From the NCBI GenBank assembly GCA_948146395.1, contig OX411548.1, positions 60,097,020 through 60,161,019 on the forward strand: a stretch of 64,000 nt of DNA, in the 5' to 3' direction. Within the stretch, counting starts at the first letter, position 1. Every line of letters starts with the position of its first letter. Origin of the DNA: Fragum whitleyi (lineage: Eukaryota; Mollusca; Bivalvia; Cardiida; Cardiidae). Both the position numbers and the translations under genes were made by a program. A model generated the notes under the pieces. It was not told the origin of the DNA. It saw only the letters and a program-made list of their open reading frames with translations, and made no database searches. Below are positions 35,671 to 46,072 of the stretch, in pieces.

Positions 35671-36047
35671 AAAGCATTCAAATAAAAATTAAAATTGCTA
35701 GGTATAGAAAAATAATTCACATAAGCTAATAATTTCTGACACTCTTACAAAAAACGTTAAGACGTTAATCTTTCCGAAGCGAGTCGTACAAAGACATTAG
35801 TCAAAACTGATTCAGGTAAGCAAAGCGCTTGCAAACGTTAGCGAAAACTTTCTTGGTTTCCTATTATGAACTTATGCTTGCTATGGGCGCTTGAAATAAT
35901 CGGCTATCAGCGACGCAAGGTGACTAGCTTAGCAAACGGATAGCTTTACCAATGTTACTGATCTTTTTCGGAAAATCTCGCGATTTTTGATTTGTTCGGA
36001 TATTTAACCATCTGAAGTGCTAAATCTATGAATATTTTTTTAATTCA

Positions 36048-36274
36048 TTATATAATTCTAAAAGTGTTTTCTTGGATTAAGCTTTGAGTCGAGTCACATT
36101 GGTCGCCTAGCAACCGGGTCATTTTTGGACCCCGCTTGCGTTGCGGTGCGCTCAAGATAGACTGCTCGCTATTAAATTGTTCGCGGCGAGCGCTTTCGTA
36201 TCCTGAATGCAAGGCAACTTTTGATTGTCCTTTGATGAAATCTAATCTATAATGACGCATTATAACCAACATGT
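36048..36274 (-). other. Short GC-richer segment at array boundary
   Basis: A 100-codon minus ORF (36,048-36,350) starts within the 64-bp array and continues through this segment. The non-array part has no recognised domain. The sequence includes an RFX/X-box-like site, GTCGCCTAGCAAC, at 36,102-36,114. An ORF that borrows its start from an array is unlikely to be a gene. Confidence 0.3.
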
Positions 36275-39200
36275 TAATTGAGACATTTAGACATTCAAAC
36301 GAGGATTCGGTCGAATGTCTAAACGAATGTATAATGTCTAAATGAGACATTTAGACATTCAAACGAGGATTCGGTCGAATGTCTAAACGAATGTCTAATG
36401 TCTTATTCAGGCATTTAGACATTCAAAAGAGGGTTCGGTCGAATGTCTAAACGAATGTCTAATGTCTAATTGAGACATTTAGACATTCAAACGAGGATTC
36501 GGTCGAATGTCTAAACGAATGTCTAATGTCTAATTGAGACATTTAGACATTCAAACGAGGATTCGGTCGAATGTCTAAACGAATGTCTAATGTCTAAATG
36601 AGGCATTTAGACATTCGAGAGAGGGTTTAATCGAATGTCTAAACGAATGTCTAATGTCTAATTCAGGCATTTAGACATTCAAAAGGGGGTTCGGTCGAAT
36701 GTCTAAATGAATGTCTAATGTCTAATTGAGACATTTAGACATTCAAACGAGGATTCGGTCGAATGTCTAAACGAATGTCTAATGTCTAAATGAGGCATTT
36801 AGACATTCGAGAGAGGGTTTAATCGAATGTCTAATCGAATGTCTAATGTCTAATTCAGGCATTTAGACATTCAAAAGGGGGTTCGGTCGAATGTCTAAAC
36901 GAATGTCTAATGTCTAAATGAGACATTTAGACATTCAAACGAGGATTCGGTCGAATGTCTAAACGAATGTCTAATGTCTAAATGAGACATTTAGACATTC
37001 AAACGAGGATTCGGTCGAATGTCTAAACGAATGTCTAATGTCTAATTCAGGCATTTAGACATTCAAAAGGGGGTTCGGTCGAATGTCTAAACGAATGTCT
37101 AATGTCTAATTCAGACATTTACACATTCAAACGAGGATTCGGTCGAATGTCTAAACGAATGTCTAATGAATAAATGAGGCATTTAGACATTCGAGAGAGG
37201 GTTTAATCGAATGTCTAATGTCTAAAAAAGGATTCGGTCGAATGTCTAAACGAATGTCTAATGTCTAATTGAGACATTTAGACATTCAAACGAGGATTCG
37301 GTCGAATGTCTAAACGAATGTCTAATGTCTAAATGAGACATTTAGACATTCAAACGAGGATTCGTTTGAATGTCTAAACGAATGTCTAAATCAGGCATTT
37401 AGACATTCAAAAGGGGGGTTCGGTCGAATGTCTAAACGAATGTCTAATGTCTAATTGAGACATTCAGACATTCAAACGAAGATTCGGTCGAATGTCTAAT
37501 GTCTAAATGAGGCATTTAGACATTCGAGAGAGAGTTTAATCGAATGTCTAATCGAATGTCTAATGTCTAATTCAGGCATTTAGACAATCAAAAGGGGGTT
37601 CGGTCGAATGTCTAAACGAATGTCTAATGTCTAAATGAGGCATTTAGACATTCAAGAGAGGGTTTAATCGAATGTCTAATCGAATGTCTAATGTCTAATT
37701 CAGGCATTTAGACATTCAAAAGGGGGGGGGTTGGTCGAATGTCTAAACGAATGTCTAATGTCTAATTGAGACATTTAGACATTCAAACGAAGATTCGGTC
37801 GAATGTCTGAACGAATGTCTAATGTCTAAATGAGGCATTTAGACATTCGAGAGAGGGTTTAATCGAATGTCTAATCGAATGTCTAATGTCTAATTCAGGC
37901 ATTTAGACATTCAAAAAGGGGGTTCGGTCGAATGTCTAAACGAATGTCTAATGTCTAATTCAGGCATTTAGACATTCAAAAGGGGGTTCGGTCGAATGTC
38001 TAAACAAATGTCTAAGGTCTAATTGAGACATTTACACATTCAAACGAGGATTCGGTCGAATGTCTAAACGAATGTCTAATGTATAAATAAGGCATTTAGA
38101 CATTCAAACGAGGATTCGGTCGAATGTCTAAACGAATGTCAAATGTCTATTTCAGGCATTTAGACATTCAAAAGGGGGTTCGGTCGAATGTCTAAACGAA
38201 TGTCTAATGTCTAATTGAGACATTTAGACATTCAAACGAGGATTCGGTCGAATGTCTAAACGAATGTCTTATGTCTAAATGAGGCATTTAGACATTCGAG
38301 AGAGGGTTTAATCGAATGTCTAATCGAATGTCTAATGTCTAATTCAGGCATTTAGACATTCAAAAGGGGAGTTTGGTCGAATGTCTAAACGAATGTCTAA
38401 TGTCTAATTGAGACATTTAGACATTCAAACGAAGATTCGGTCGAATGTCTAAACGAATGTCGTATGTCTAAATGAGGCATTTAGACATTCGAGAGAGGGT
38501 CTAATCGAATGTCTTATCAAATGTCTAATGTCTAATTCAGGCATTTAGACCTTTAAAAGGGGGTTCGGTCGAATGTCTAAACGAATGTCTAATGTCTAAT
38601 TGAGACATTTAGACATTGAAAAGGGGGTTCTGTCGAATGTCTAAACGAATGTCTAATGTCTAATTCAGGCATTTAGACCTTCAAAAGGGGGTTCGGTCGA
38701 ATGTCTAAACGAATGTCTAATGTCTAATTGAGACATTTAGACATTCAAACGAGGATTCGGTCGAATGTCTAAACGAATGTCTAATGTCTAAATCAGGCAT
38801 TTAGACATTGGAGAGAAGGTTTAATCGAATGTCTAATCGAATGTCTAATGTCTAATTCAGGCATTTAGACCTTCAAAAGGGTTCGGTCGAATGTCTAAAC
38901 GAATGTCTAATGTCTAATTGAGACATTTAGACATTCAAACTAGGATTCGGTCGAATGTCTAAACGAATGTCTAATGTCTAAATGAGACATTTAGACATTC
39001 AAACGAGGATTCGGTCGAATGTCTAAACGAATGTCTAATGTCTAAATAAGGCATTTAGACATTCAAACGAGGATTCGGTCGAATGTCTAAACGAATGTCT
39101 AATGTCTAATTCAGGCATTTAGACATTCAAAAGTGGGTTCGGTCGAATGTCTAAACGAATGTCTAATGTCTAATTGAGACATTAAGACATTCAAACGAGG

Positions 39201-39688
39201 TTTCGGTCGAATGTCTAAACGAATGTCTTATGTCTAAATGAGGCATTTAGACATTCGAGAGAGGGTTTAATCGAATGTCTAATCGAATGTCTAATGTCTA
39301 TGTCAGGCATTTAGACATTCAAAAGGGGGTTCGGTCGAATGTCTAAACAAATGTCTAATGTCTAATTGAGACATTTAGACATTCAAACGAGGATTCGGTC
39401 GAATGTCTAAACGAATGTCTAATGTCTAAATGAGGCATTTAGACATTGGAGAGAGGGTTTAATCGAAAGTCTAATCGAATGTCTAATGTCTAATTCAGGC
39501 ATTTAGACATTCAAAAGCGGTTTCGGTCGAATGTCTAAACGAATGTCTAATGTCTAATTGAGACATTTAGACATTCAAACGAGGATTCGGTCGAATGTCT
39601 AAACGAATGTCTAAATGAGGCATTTAGACATTCAAGAGAGGGTTTGATCGAATGTCTAATCGAATGTCTAATGTCTAATTTGGGCATA
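36275..39688 (-). repeat. Right-arm array of 64-bp units (~53 copies)
   Basis: Same unit family as the left arm in reverse complement: 'gaggattcggtcgaatgtct', 'gggggttcggtcgaatgtct' and 'gagagggtttaatcgaatgt' variants alternate, often in the order ABC. No copy of the left-arm marker (here 'aataagcaaagg') was seen, so the right arm does not mirror the recent left-arm duplications. Some units are shortened (37,201-37,230; 39,600-39,620). Confidence 0.95.
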
Positions 39689-39782
39689 TAGACATTCATT
39701 TTTGAATGTCTAATTCCCCTTTTAGACATTGGGCCGAATGTCTAATGTCTAATGTCTAATGTCCTGCCAACTTCACACGCTT
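39689..39782 (-). repeat. Right 94-bp terminal inverted repeat
   Basis: Exact reverse complement of 25,686-25,779; ends 'ccaacttcacacgctt'. Beyond it the sequence is unrelated to the left flank. Confidence 0.95.
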
Positions 39783-39844
39783 AAAATTACCAGGCCTGCT
39801 TTGTTACCGAGGTGATGGAAAATTTCAAAACCGTTAATTGTAGT

Positions 39845-40470
39845 CGAGCGCAAAAATGTCAGCGCTTCATTCATTCTTTCCAAACACTCACTCAAATCGA
39901 CCAAAAACTGCTCCAAAATCTTTAGAAAACATTTCGAAATCGGCTAAGACGATTAGTATCTAATTAGAATTGATCTAATTGTTCTACGATTTTATTGACT
40001 GGTGTTGATTTAAAATGTCTGGATTGGTCCATGAAGACACACAAACAGAAAAGTACGTATATTGTATTAAAGGAAGGTAACAGATATCGATTATTTCGTT
40101 CATTTTGAACAAAATTAGCAGTATTGGATTACTTCCCCTTAATTTCACTCAAACTTGCTCCACACACTTATTCAATCTCAATCAAAAATCGTTCCAAATT
40201 CATTAGTATTGTCAATTTCACGATGTTCTTAACCCTTTGCTGTTTAATCCCTGCTTTTTATGTGCCTGTGTTTTTATGATTGAGAAAACATTGTGAAAAA
40301 AAGAAGAAATTGCTTCTGACAAGCAATTTCTTCCTTTTCCACACTATTTTCTACCCTACTGAATGGTTATTTTTCAAATGAAATCCACTTTAAATTTTCG
40401 TCTGCAAAACCTTTGAATTTGGACAGGTCCAAAATTTTGTAAAACAGGAAAGGGTTAACTGTACCATTAA
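39845..40470 (-). repeat. Dispersed repeat X, split by a MITE
   Basis: Inverted relative to 44,380-44,845. Shared blocks are 'cattcattctttccaaacac', 'aaaatctttagaaaacattt', 'cggctaagacgatt', 'ggattggtccatgaagacac', 'aaaggaaggtaaca' and 'cattttgaacaaaattagc'. The repeat continues 'gtcaatttcacgatgttc', is interrupted by the 230-bp MITE at 40,229-40,458, and resumes 'TTAActgta'. Similarity to the 44-kb copy is perhaps 70% by eye. Confidence 0.75.
40229..40458 (+). mobile_element. piggyBac-like TTAA MITE, copy 3
   Basis: TTAA at 40,229-40,232 and 40,455-40,458; ends 'ttaaccctttgctgtttaat' and 'aaacaggaaagggttaa'. The central hairpin has ~22-bp arms with two changes. It matches copy 1 at most positions and has the same orientation. 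Its site is informative: the interrupted repeat is found uninterrupted at 60,945-60,975, with a single TTAA at 60,953-60,956. Confidence 0.9.
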
Positions 40471-40794
40471 TATGTACCTCATTATTTTGTTTCTTACTTT
40501 TTTATCTTTTCTGCATTGCTTAAATACGCGAGGTATGAATATAATAATAATCTATTAAAATTGAAACGGTATGAAACTTGAAAAAAAAAATCTTTTTTTT
40601 TTTTTCACTGAGATATTGTTGTGATAGAGTGAGGATAAAATTTAAATTAGAAATGTAACAGGTTCAATAAATAGTTCGATAATTCAAGGGGACGGAACGC
40701 GGCATCCAATTGTCGGAGATAATTTATTAACAGTGGGATCGTCTTTATTTGTTAAAACCACAAGTTGAGCGTTTGCCCGAGGGTAAAACGCAAT

Positions 40795-41115
40795 GCGCGG
40801 TGTTGACGTGCGACCGGTTGTCTGATCGATCCCTCGACCTTTGGGTATAAATCACTATTTCAAGACCTCACGCATTGACTTAAAACGTCTAAATTTAGGG
40901 CAAATGAGCGATAAATTTTCTTCACTTATAAACATTTTAGTTTTCAACTAGGGCTATGGGGAAAGTCAGGGGCGCGCGACCGGTTGATAAATCGACCCCT
41001 CGGCCCGCGGGTGTAAGTCACCATATTTTAATCGTTATAAAACCCAAAACGTACAATCTGAGGAAAATCCGCGATATATTTCCAATACTTACAGAAAAAT
41101 ATTGTTAAAAGTAGG
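40795..41115. repeat. Two-unit tandem repeat, 166-bp period
   Basis: 'gcgaccggttg' begins at 40,810 and again at 40,976. It is followed in each by 'atcgaycc(c)ctcg', 'gggt(a/g)taa', 'aaaac' and 'acttayaraaayatt'-like matches. Copies differ at many positions. GC is higher than surroundings around each 'gcgaccggttg'. The DNA from 40,471 to 40,794 and 41,116 to 41,584 is unassigned. Confidence 0.55.
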
Positions 41116-41584
41116 AGAATGGAAAAGCAAGGGGGAATACCTTAACGCTTAAACTACTCTCGAATTCAACGTATTCATTAATTAGTTTCGGTTGATTTTC
41201 GAGATTTAACGATAGATTATCATTTGATAAACTCACCGCCTAACTAGTGCAATTAATAGTCTTATTCACCGTTTATGTTTATTTAATCCTATCTGGCGTT
41301 ATCCAAACAGAGCCCAATAAGTGACGTCGTCATGTACGTGGCATAATAATTACGTGCAGAAGACGCATTTTAAGAAAAATGTTCTAAAGTTCAGTATTTT
41401 GTCACATTTTTGCATTATAGAAATAGAATAATCGTTTGTTTTCCCAGTAAGACCGATTGATATATCACTGAGTGTACAACAAAAGCAATATTTTAATATA
41501 GTTAAATAAAGATTTTGTTGTCATTAAATGAAATATTAAACGATCCTAGACCGAAACAAGCAATTATCCTCTTTTTGTAATTAT

Positions 41585-41820
41585 TATACCCCCTTAACTA
41601 TGTTTGATTTTAGTCAGCTTGTCGGTCGGGTCCGTCCGTCTGTCCGTCCGTCGGTTCGTCCGTCTATAGCATTTTCTTGTAGGCTCAATTTCCCAGCAAC
41701 TGATGGGCGGATTTCTTTTAAACTTCACAGATGTGATGAGTATCAGACAGAGATCTGCAAGAGATATTTTGGTTAAGATCCTTTGACTTTTGATAACGTA
41801 ATGGCCCTTTCACGGAAAAT
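41585..41820 (+). repeat. Dispersed repeat fragment with 'gtccgtccgtc' head
   Basis: 'ttataccccc', 'ttagtcagcttgtcggtc' and 'gtctgtccgtccgtcggttc' are followed by 'tgatgggcggatttctttta' and 'cttcacagatgtgatgag'. This is the layout of family B-type repeats: pyrimidine-rich head, then 'tt-aaacttcacag-tgat'. Confidence 0.55.
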
Positions 41821-41844
41821 GGCTTTTCATTATAAAGAAGCACA

Positions 41845-41940
41845 TGTAGTCCATTAGCTAAATCGGTAGAATACCTTTCTTCAAAACACGAAGTATGATA
41901 TGAGTTCGAACTGTTATCTGGATCGCTCATGTGCTACGTT
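41845..41940 (+). ncRNA. tRNA-like pseudogene or SINE head
   Basis: 'tccattagctaaatcggtag' (A box TAGCTAAATCGG) and 'tatgagttcgaactgttatc' (B-box-like GAGTTCGAAC) are separated by about 40 nt. The arms do not form a clean cloverleaf. Confidence 0.4.
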
Positions 41941-42599
41941 AACGTCGAGAAGTACCGTCTTTCTCCAAACAAAGGCCCAAGTATCTCTACAAAATATGGA
42001 CAGAGAGCTGTATTAAGTATCCATTTCCTGATGAAATAATTAATTTGAGTCTTTTTGGCCTTTTTCCCTACAATTCCCTCAAATAAAAAATGAAATCTTA
42101 ATAAGTTCTTAACATTTAGGCGTTTTCAATCAACTGAAGTGTTTTTCTCAGTAAAAAAAATGTAGGGGTGCTACTGTAAAAGAGGGTACCGTTATAAGAG
42201 TAAATATGGTAAAAGGAAAGACAACCAAACTGTGAACAAAAGAATTGAAGGTTGATAATCAGCATTTAATCGAAATCGCTTTTTAACCTCTATCTGACAC
42301 AGATTTTACAGGTATGGTCCCATGTTTTACTTTGAGTTTGGCAAGTCCCATGTTTTCCTTTGAGGTTGGCAAAGCCGGATAAAACTTTTAACCGCTTGCG
42401 GAAGTTTTGGCATTCTGGACGCAGGATTACATTTCAATTTACGTGTACTAAAAATACACAGAATACGGTCCTTTTGTGAAACACGAAAATAAATCGGAAA
42501 ATTTCAAACTGTTTCAAATAAGAGGAGACAGGCGACAGCTTATATCCATACTAGCTTGCAAATGCATGTCGGTAGCACTTTATTTTCTCAATGTTCGCA
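41941..42599. other. Unassigned
   Basis: No array or coding motif. 'cccatgttttactttgagtttggcaa' occurs twice in diverged form near 42,310 and 42,345 (a ~36-bp local duplication: 'ggtcccatgttttactttga' and 'agtcccatgttttcctttga'). Confidence 0.45.
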
Positions 42600-42830
42600 T
42601 ATGATGCATTATCAAAAACTAATCAAAATCACTTACTCAGCGCTCCAATCACCAAATCCAAACACTCGTTCCAATCATCCAAAACGCCCCGAAATAGTTC
42701 AAAAGCATTCCGAGTTAGTTAAAAAACAAACACAAAAAACATTTCATTCAAATCGATCAAATCTTTTTCAGGATTTTAACGACTGGTGTGGATTTTACGC
42801 GTCTTATTAACTAAATTCTGATTTTCAACA
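42600..42830 (-). repeat. Dispersed repeat X, diverged copy
   Basis: On the minus strand 'gattggagcgctgagtaagt', 'tttgatcgatttgaat' and 'aaaatccacaccagtcgtta' correspond to 'aatggagcgctgagtgagca', 'tttgattgatttgaat' and 'caatccacgccagccaat' in the 44-kb copy. The 84-codon plus ORF here is repeat-derived. Confidence 0.55.
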
Positions 42831-44379
42831 TTCTAAAAAACTTTCAAAACATTTGTCACGGGTAAGATGACTTATTTCTAGGCTGCAGTAACGGGAAGAA
42901 CTTAAAGAAACATGTAGGTATATAACAGACCGTTATCAAACTTAAACTGTGTCCGTAGCGGGACGGAATACAAAACAACGTACGATAATAAAGAATGAGT
43001 CTGTCATGTTTAGTTCCCGTATTTCTACGAGTCCATGACGGTATCTGTACGTTTCATCTGGATTTATCACGATTTCTCATGGCGAGCTGTGGAGTATGTT
43101 AGCCATTTTTTTACGTTCAATCACGGTACGCCCCGGTGTGTTAAAGTTTAATTCAAGTACCAATACGGTGCGCTCGGTCGCGCAAAAAGCATAAAAGGCC
43201 TTACCTGGCGGAAAAGCTATAATCTAGTTGCAAACATAAAAGAATGCAGATATACCGGTATAGCATTTGTAGTTTTAGGTAACGCGAACAAAGAAGTCAA
43301 GCCATTTGTGTAAGGAATCCCACCCTCTGCATGCTCAACAAACAGAGGGGTAGGGGCATCTAGAGCAAAATTATCCTCGTCTATCACCACCGGTAGATGT
43401 AAAAAAGCTTTTATCAGGCAATGAAGCCTGTATTGGCCTGATATCACCTGTCTGATAGCATAACATGATATCAGGTAGTCTATTTTTAGAAATAATTTGC
43501 ATACACTTTCACCAAAATTTCTTTGATTTTAAATGGTTTATCATAATCAAGCGCTGAAAAATGATTGCATGATAAATATAATGATACGTTAGTGTCTTGA
43601 AATATCAATGTTATCAGGTCTCGGCTGGGAAAATTATCATGACTCGGCAAAGCCTCGTCATAATAAATTCTCCAAACCTCGACCAAATAACGCTGATATT
43701 TTAAGACACTAACATACTATTCTCTATATTTTTCCCCTGGCCCGATTGCTTTTTCGTGTTTTCTCATCGAAAGTTCAGTAAACACTGATTGTTGCAGTTT
43801 TTGTTGCAGCATTTTGTATATCAACACCCTCGAGGACCTTGACACAACTTCATGTACGTGAACATCCGTGAGTGGGACGTAACAAAACGTAAGACGTCCC
43901 ATCAGAACGTGGTAGACCGGTATGTAACGTACAAACGTTCGTCACAGACCTTGAGATAAACTGAAGCGCGCGGTCGGATCACCGGTGTTCAGCGGCTATT
44001 TTCCAACCACGGTTTGATACGGATACCTTTATAGACCGTGTATAAACGTAAAGCGACCTAACATGACTTGAATACCAAGACAACATTCACAAAATTTCTA
44101 TGGCGTAAAACGTTTTAAGTTGCCATTGTCACCGGGAACATTGTGTAAACATAGGGTTCCTGCGAGTTATCCCGGATATAAAGAGGGTCGACCGATTTTC
44201 TGCAACAACTCCCGTACGTATTAATACATTATAATCATTGTTTGTTCTATGTTTTGTGAATTCAGAGCACAATTTTTAACAATTCTACAATAGATGTGTT
44301 AATATCATATGATAAGAAATCTCTAAATGGCCCGATGTTTTTGTAGAAAGCGCAATATGTTAATGAGCTTTACAGTAAA
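42831..44379. other. Unassigned; CpG-richer islands
   Basis: Three minus ORFs of 61-76 codons (43,217-43,902) carry no known motif and do not join into one frame. CpG-containing words are frequent at 42,940-43,200 and 43,900-44,230, for example 'cgtacgataa', 'acgttcgtcac' and 'gcgcgcggtcgg', unlike the neighbours. This could be remnants of a CpG-rich element like that at 55.6 kb or unmethylated host DNA. Confidence 0.4.
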
Positions 44380-44845
44380 GGACATCATAAAGTTGACAAG
44401 ATGAATGATTTTGAAAAGAGATTAAATGAGTATGGGGAGCGAGTTCTTGAGTGAAATTCAAGGGAGGTAATTTAATATCGCTTATTTTGTTCAAAATGAA
44501 CAAAATTAGCTATATTTATTACCTTCCTTTAATGAAATATACATACTTTCTGTTTGTGAGTCTTCATGGACCAATCAGACACTTTACAATCCACGCCAGC
44601 CAATCTAATCGTCGAATAATTTGATTGATTTGAATTTCATAATGATCGTCTTAGCCGAGTTTGAAATGTTTTCTAAAGATTTTAGAGCGTTTTTATCTAT
44701 TTGAGTGAGCTTTTGGAATGAATAAATGGAGCGCTGAGTGAGCAATTTAGGATGGTTTTGATCGGATTGGGTGTCAGTTTTACGAAGTTACTAACTGTAT
44801 ATACTTTGGAGGTAAAACATGTGACCCATGAGACGAAAAGGGACC
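44380..44845 (+). repeat. Dispersed repeat X, fullest copy
   Basis: Runs from 'acatcataaagttgacaag' through 'gagtgaaattcaagggaggt', the palindromic 'ttgttcaaaatgaacaa', 'accttcctttaatgaaat', 'cttcatggaccaatcag', 'gtcttagccgagtttgaaat' and 'gcgctgagtgagc' to 'acgaaaagggacc'. About 460 bp with no coding capacity. Together with the 39.85-40.47 kb copy it forms an inverted pair around a 3.9-kb spacer. Confidence 0.75.
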
Positions 44846-45687
44846 GTCTGTGCTGTGCGATATATGTCCACTGTAATCAGTCCACGCTGGCTGCGCGGGT
44901 TGACTAGACTCGAAACGTTGGCTGATTTTCTAAATCTAGATTGATATCCGTCTACTTTCCTGTATATGGATTTTAGAGTAGTTCACATGCAAAGCGGGGT
45001 ATAAATTTTAAACGATCGCAAGTTTAATGAATCAATGTGTAAAAAAATCACCAATACTGCGTTTAAGTACGTTTGTTCTAAAGACGGCACCAAAACTCTT
45101 ACTGACCAGAAAAGACGTCACTTACGTCTTTTTCCTTTCTTTTCTTAAATCTTCGATTCAAGTATGTGTGAATATTGATTCGGCACACAATGCCTATCAA
45201 TGTTTTCTGGCCCTCTGCAGGTATGCCGTCTAGGACTGATCTGGCATTTAGAGCGTGGTTGCGGCATAACGCTAGAGTTATTTAAATTACACATAAATAT
45301 TTCTGAAATTCATTATTTGCATGTCCCTTCCTTACAGATTTTCAAATTTTGATGGCATAAATCAATCATTTGGGCGTCCATTCGAGGTTATCGGCGCACC
45401 GATTCTATGGAACAGTTGCTCTTGTGGCTTACTCGATCCAGAGCACAGTTGGTTCAAATTGGGAGGGTTTATTTCATTTCTTTGAACAGAAATGTCCACC
45501 GTCAACTATCCTTCACTTTTGAAAAATGCAATGCCAAAGAGGAATGAACAGTAAATTGTTATGTCGGAACTTATCAAACTGTCAGATCGAACAACGATTA
45601 AATCGATTCAGTAAGCCATCTTCTTAGATATGACAATATCTAATTCTAACTAACAGAAATTAAAGTTTCCGTAGTTTAAATTAAATT
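44846..45687. other. Unassigned
   Basis: A 68-codon plus ORF at 45,027-45,233 has no domain. 'gcttactcgatccagagcac...ggttcaaattggg' at 45,430-45,465 is weakly tRNA-like. Confidence 0.4.
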
Positions 45688-46072
45688 TTACTTTGTTGCG
45701 TTTTTAAAGTCGCTCAGTTTATTTTGTTTATATTTAGAAACGGAGAAAGTCGAAAAGGCCGTTGACATTGAAAGCAGCGAATTCTCCTGACTCAGCAGGG
45801 TCATTATTAGTTTAGGTAGAATATTATTGTTATTCGTCAAATGTTTCCAAGAAATACGAATGTGGAGATAACGAACATTACTGCTGTTTCCCATATACGC
45901 TGAAACGAACTTTTAAATGACCATTTGGCATTTCCTGGAAAAGTCGTATTTCCTTTGTTATTTGTAACGGATATAAGCCGAATTGTGTCAGAAAATTTAT
46001 CCAAGTAAAAACTCCAAATATTATCAATCCTTTAAGTAAACAGGAAAGAAACCAAGTTGATCGAAATTCCAT
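45688..46072 (-). CDS. Candidate first exon, type II membrane protein (frameshifted)
   Basis: The ATG at 46,070-46,072 has a strong Kozak context, ACCATGG. The 64-codon ORF begins with a short basic/aromatic leader, then a hydrophobic run, about residues 8-28 (LSCLLKGLIIFGVFTWINFL), followed by a charged stretch. This is the layout of a signal anchor in Golgi type II enzymes. It ends at 45,878. An overlapping +1 frame continues 68 codons to 45,688 with plausible composition ('RYLHIRISWKHLTNNNNILP'), and 'AAAGTAAAA' at its end could be a splice donor. A one-base indel near 45,885-45,895 would explain the split, but chance overlap is possible. No family recognised and no further exon found. Confidence 0.3.

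Larger units (their letters stand above)
30626..36274. other. Unique interior of the fold-back element
   Basis: About 5.6 kb, AT-rich, without 64-bp units. It contains LINE reverse-transcriptase scraps (31,949 and 32,930), two tRNA-like sequences in opposite orientation (32,136 and 32,696), an unexplained 83-codon ORF (33,598), a SINE (34,235) and a dispersed-repeat copy (35,470). The parts at 30,626-31,948, 34,426-35,469 and 35,671-36,274 have no assignment. No transposase, recombinase or replication protein could be read. The last ~200 bp before the right array, 36,080-36,250, are GC-richer. Confidence 0.6.
25686..39782. mobile_element. Giant 14.1-kb fold-back element
   Basis: The two ends are perfect reverse complements for 94 bp (25,686-25,779 and 39,689-39,782), beginning 'aagcgtgtgaagttggcagg'. 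Inside each end lies a long tandem array whose units are in opposite orientation in the two arms (4.9 kb left, 3.5 kb right), enclosing a 5.6-kb unique interior. This is the architecture of fold-back (FB)-type transposons, first defined in Drosophila, where long inverted repeats are built of short direct repeats. No transposase was identified and no clear target-site duplication flanks it: the left flank is 'aagaatag', the right flank 'aaaattacc'. It may be non-autonomous, or an inverted duplication that is not a transposon. The left flank is LINE sequence. Confidence 0.75.

Noticed and set aside
36048..36350. 100-codon minus ORF as a gene of the fold-back element
   Set aside because: Its start and first ~25 codons are array sequence and the rest shows no domain.
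25780..39688. Centromeric satellite
   Set aside because: Total array length is only about 8 kb, in two inverted blocks with perfect shared termini, which fits a fold-back element better. Genome-wide copy number could reopen this.
39547..39729. 60-codon ORF with RHS-like repeats
   Set aside because: A translation of the 64-bp units only.
25686..39782. CRISPR-like array (regular 64-bp units)
   Set aside because: Units are contiguous tandem repeats without unique spacers, in a eukaryotic context.
45027..45233. 68-codon ORF after repeat X
   Set aside because: No motif and no supporting context.
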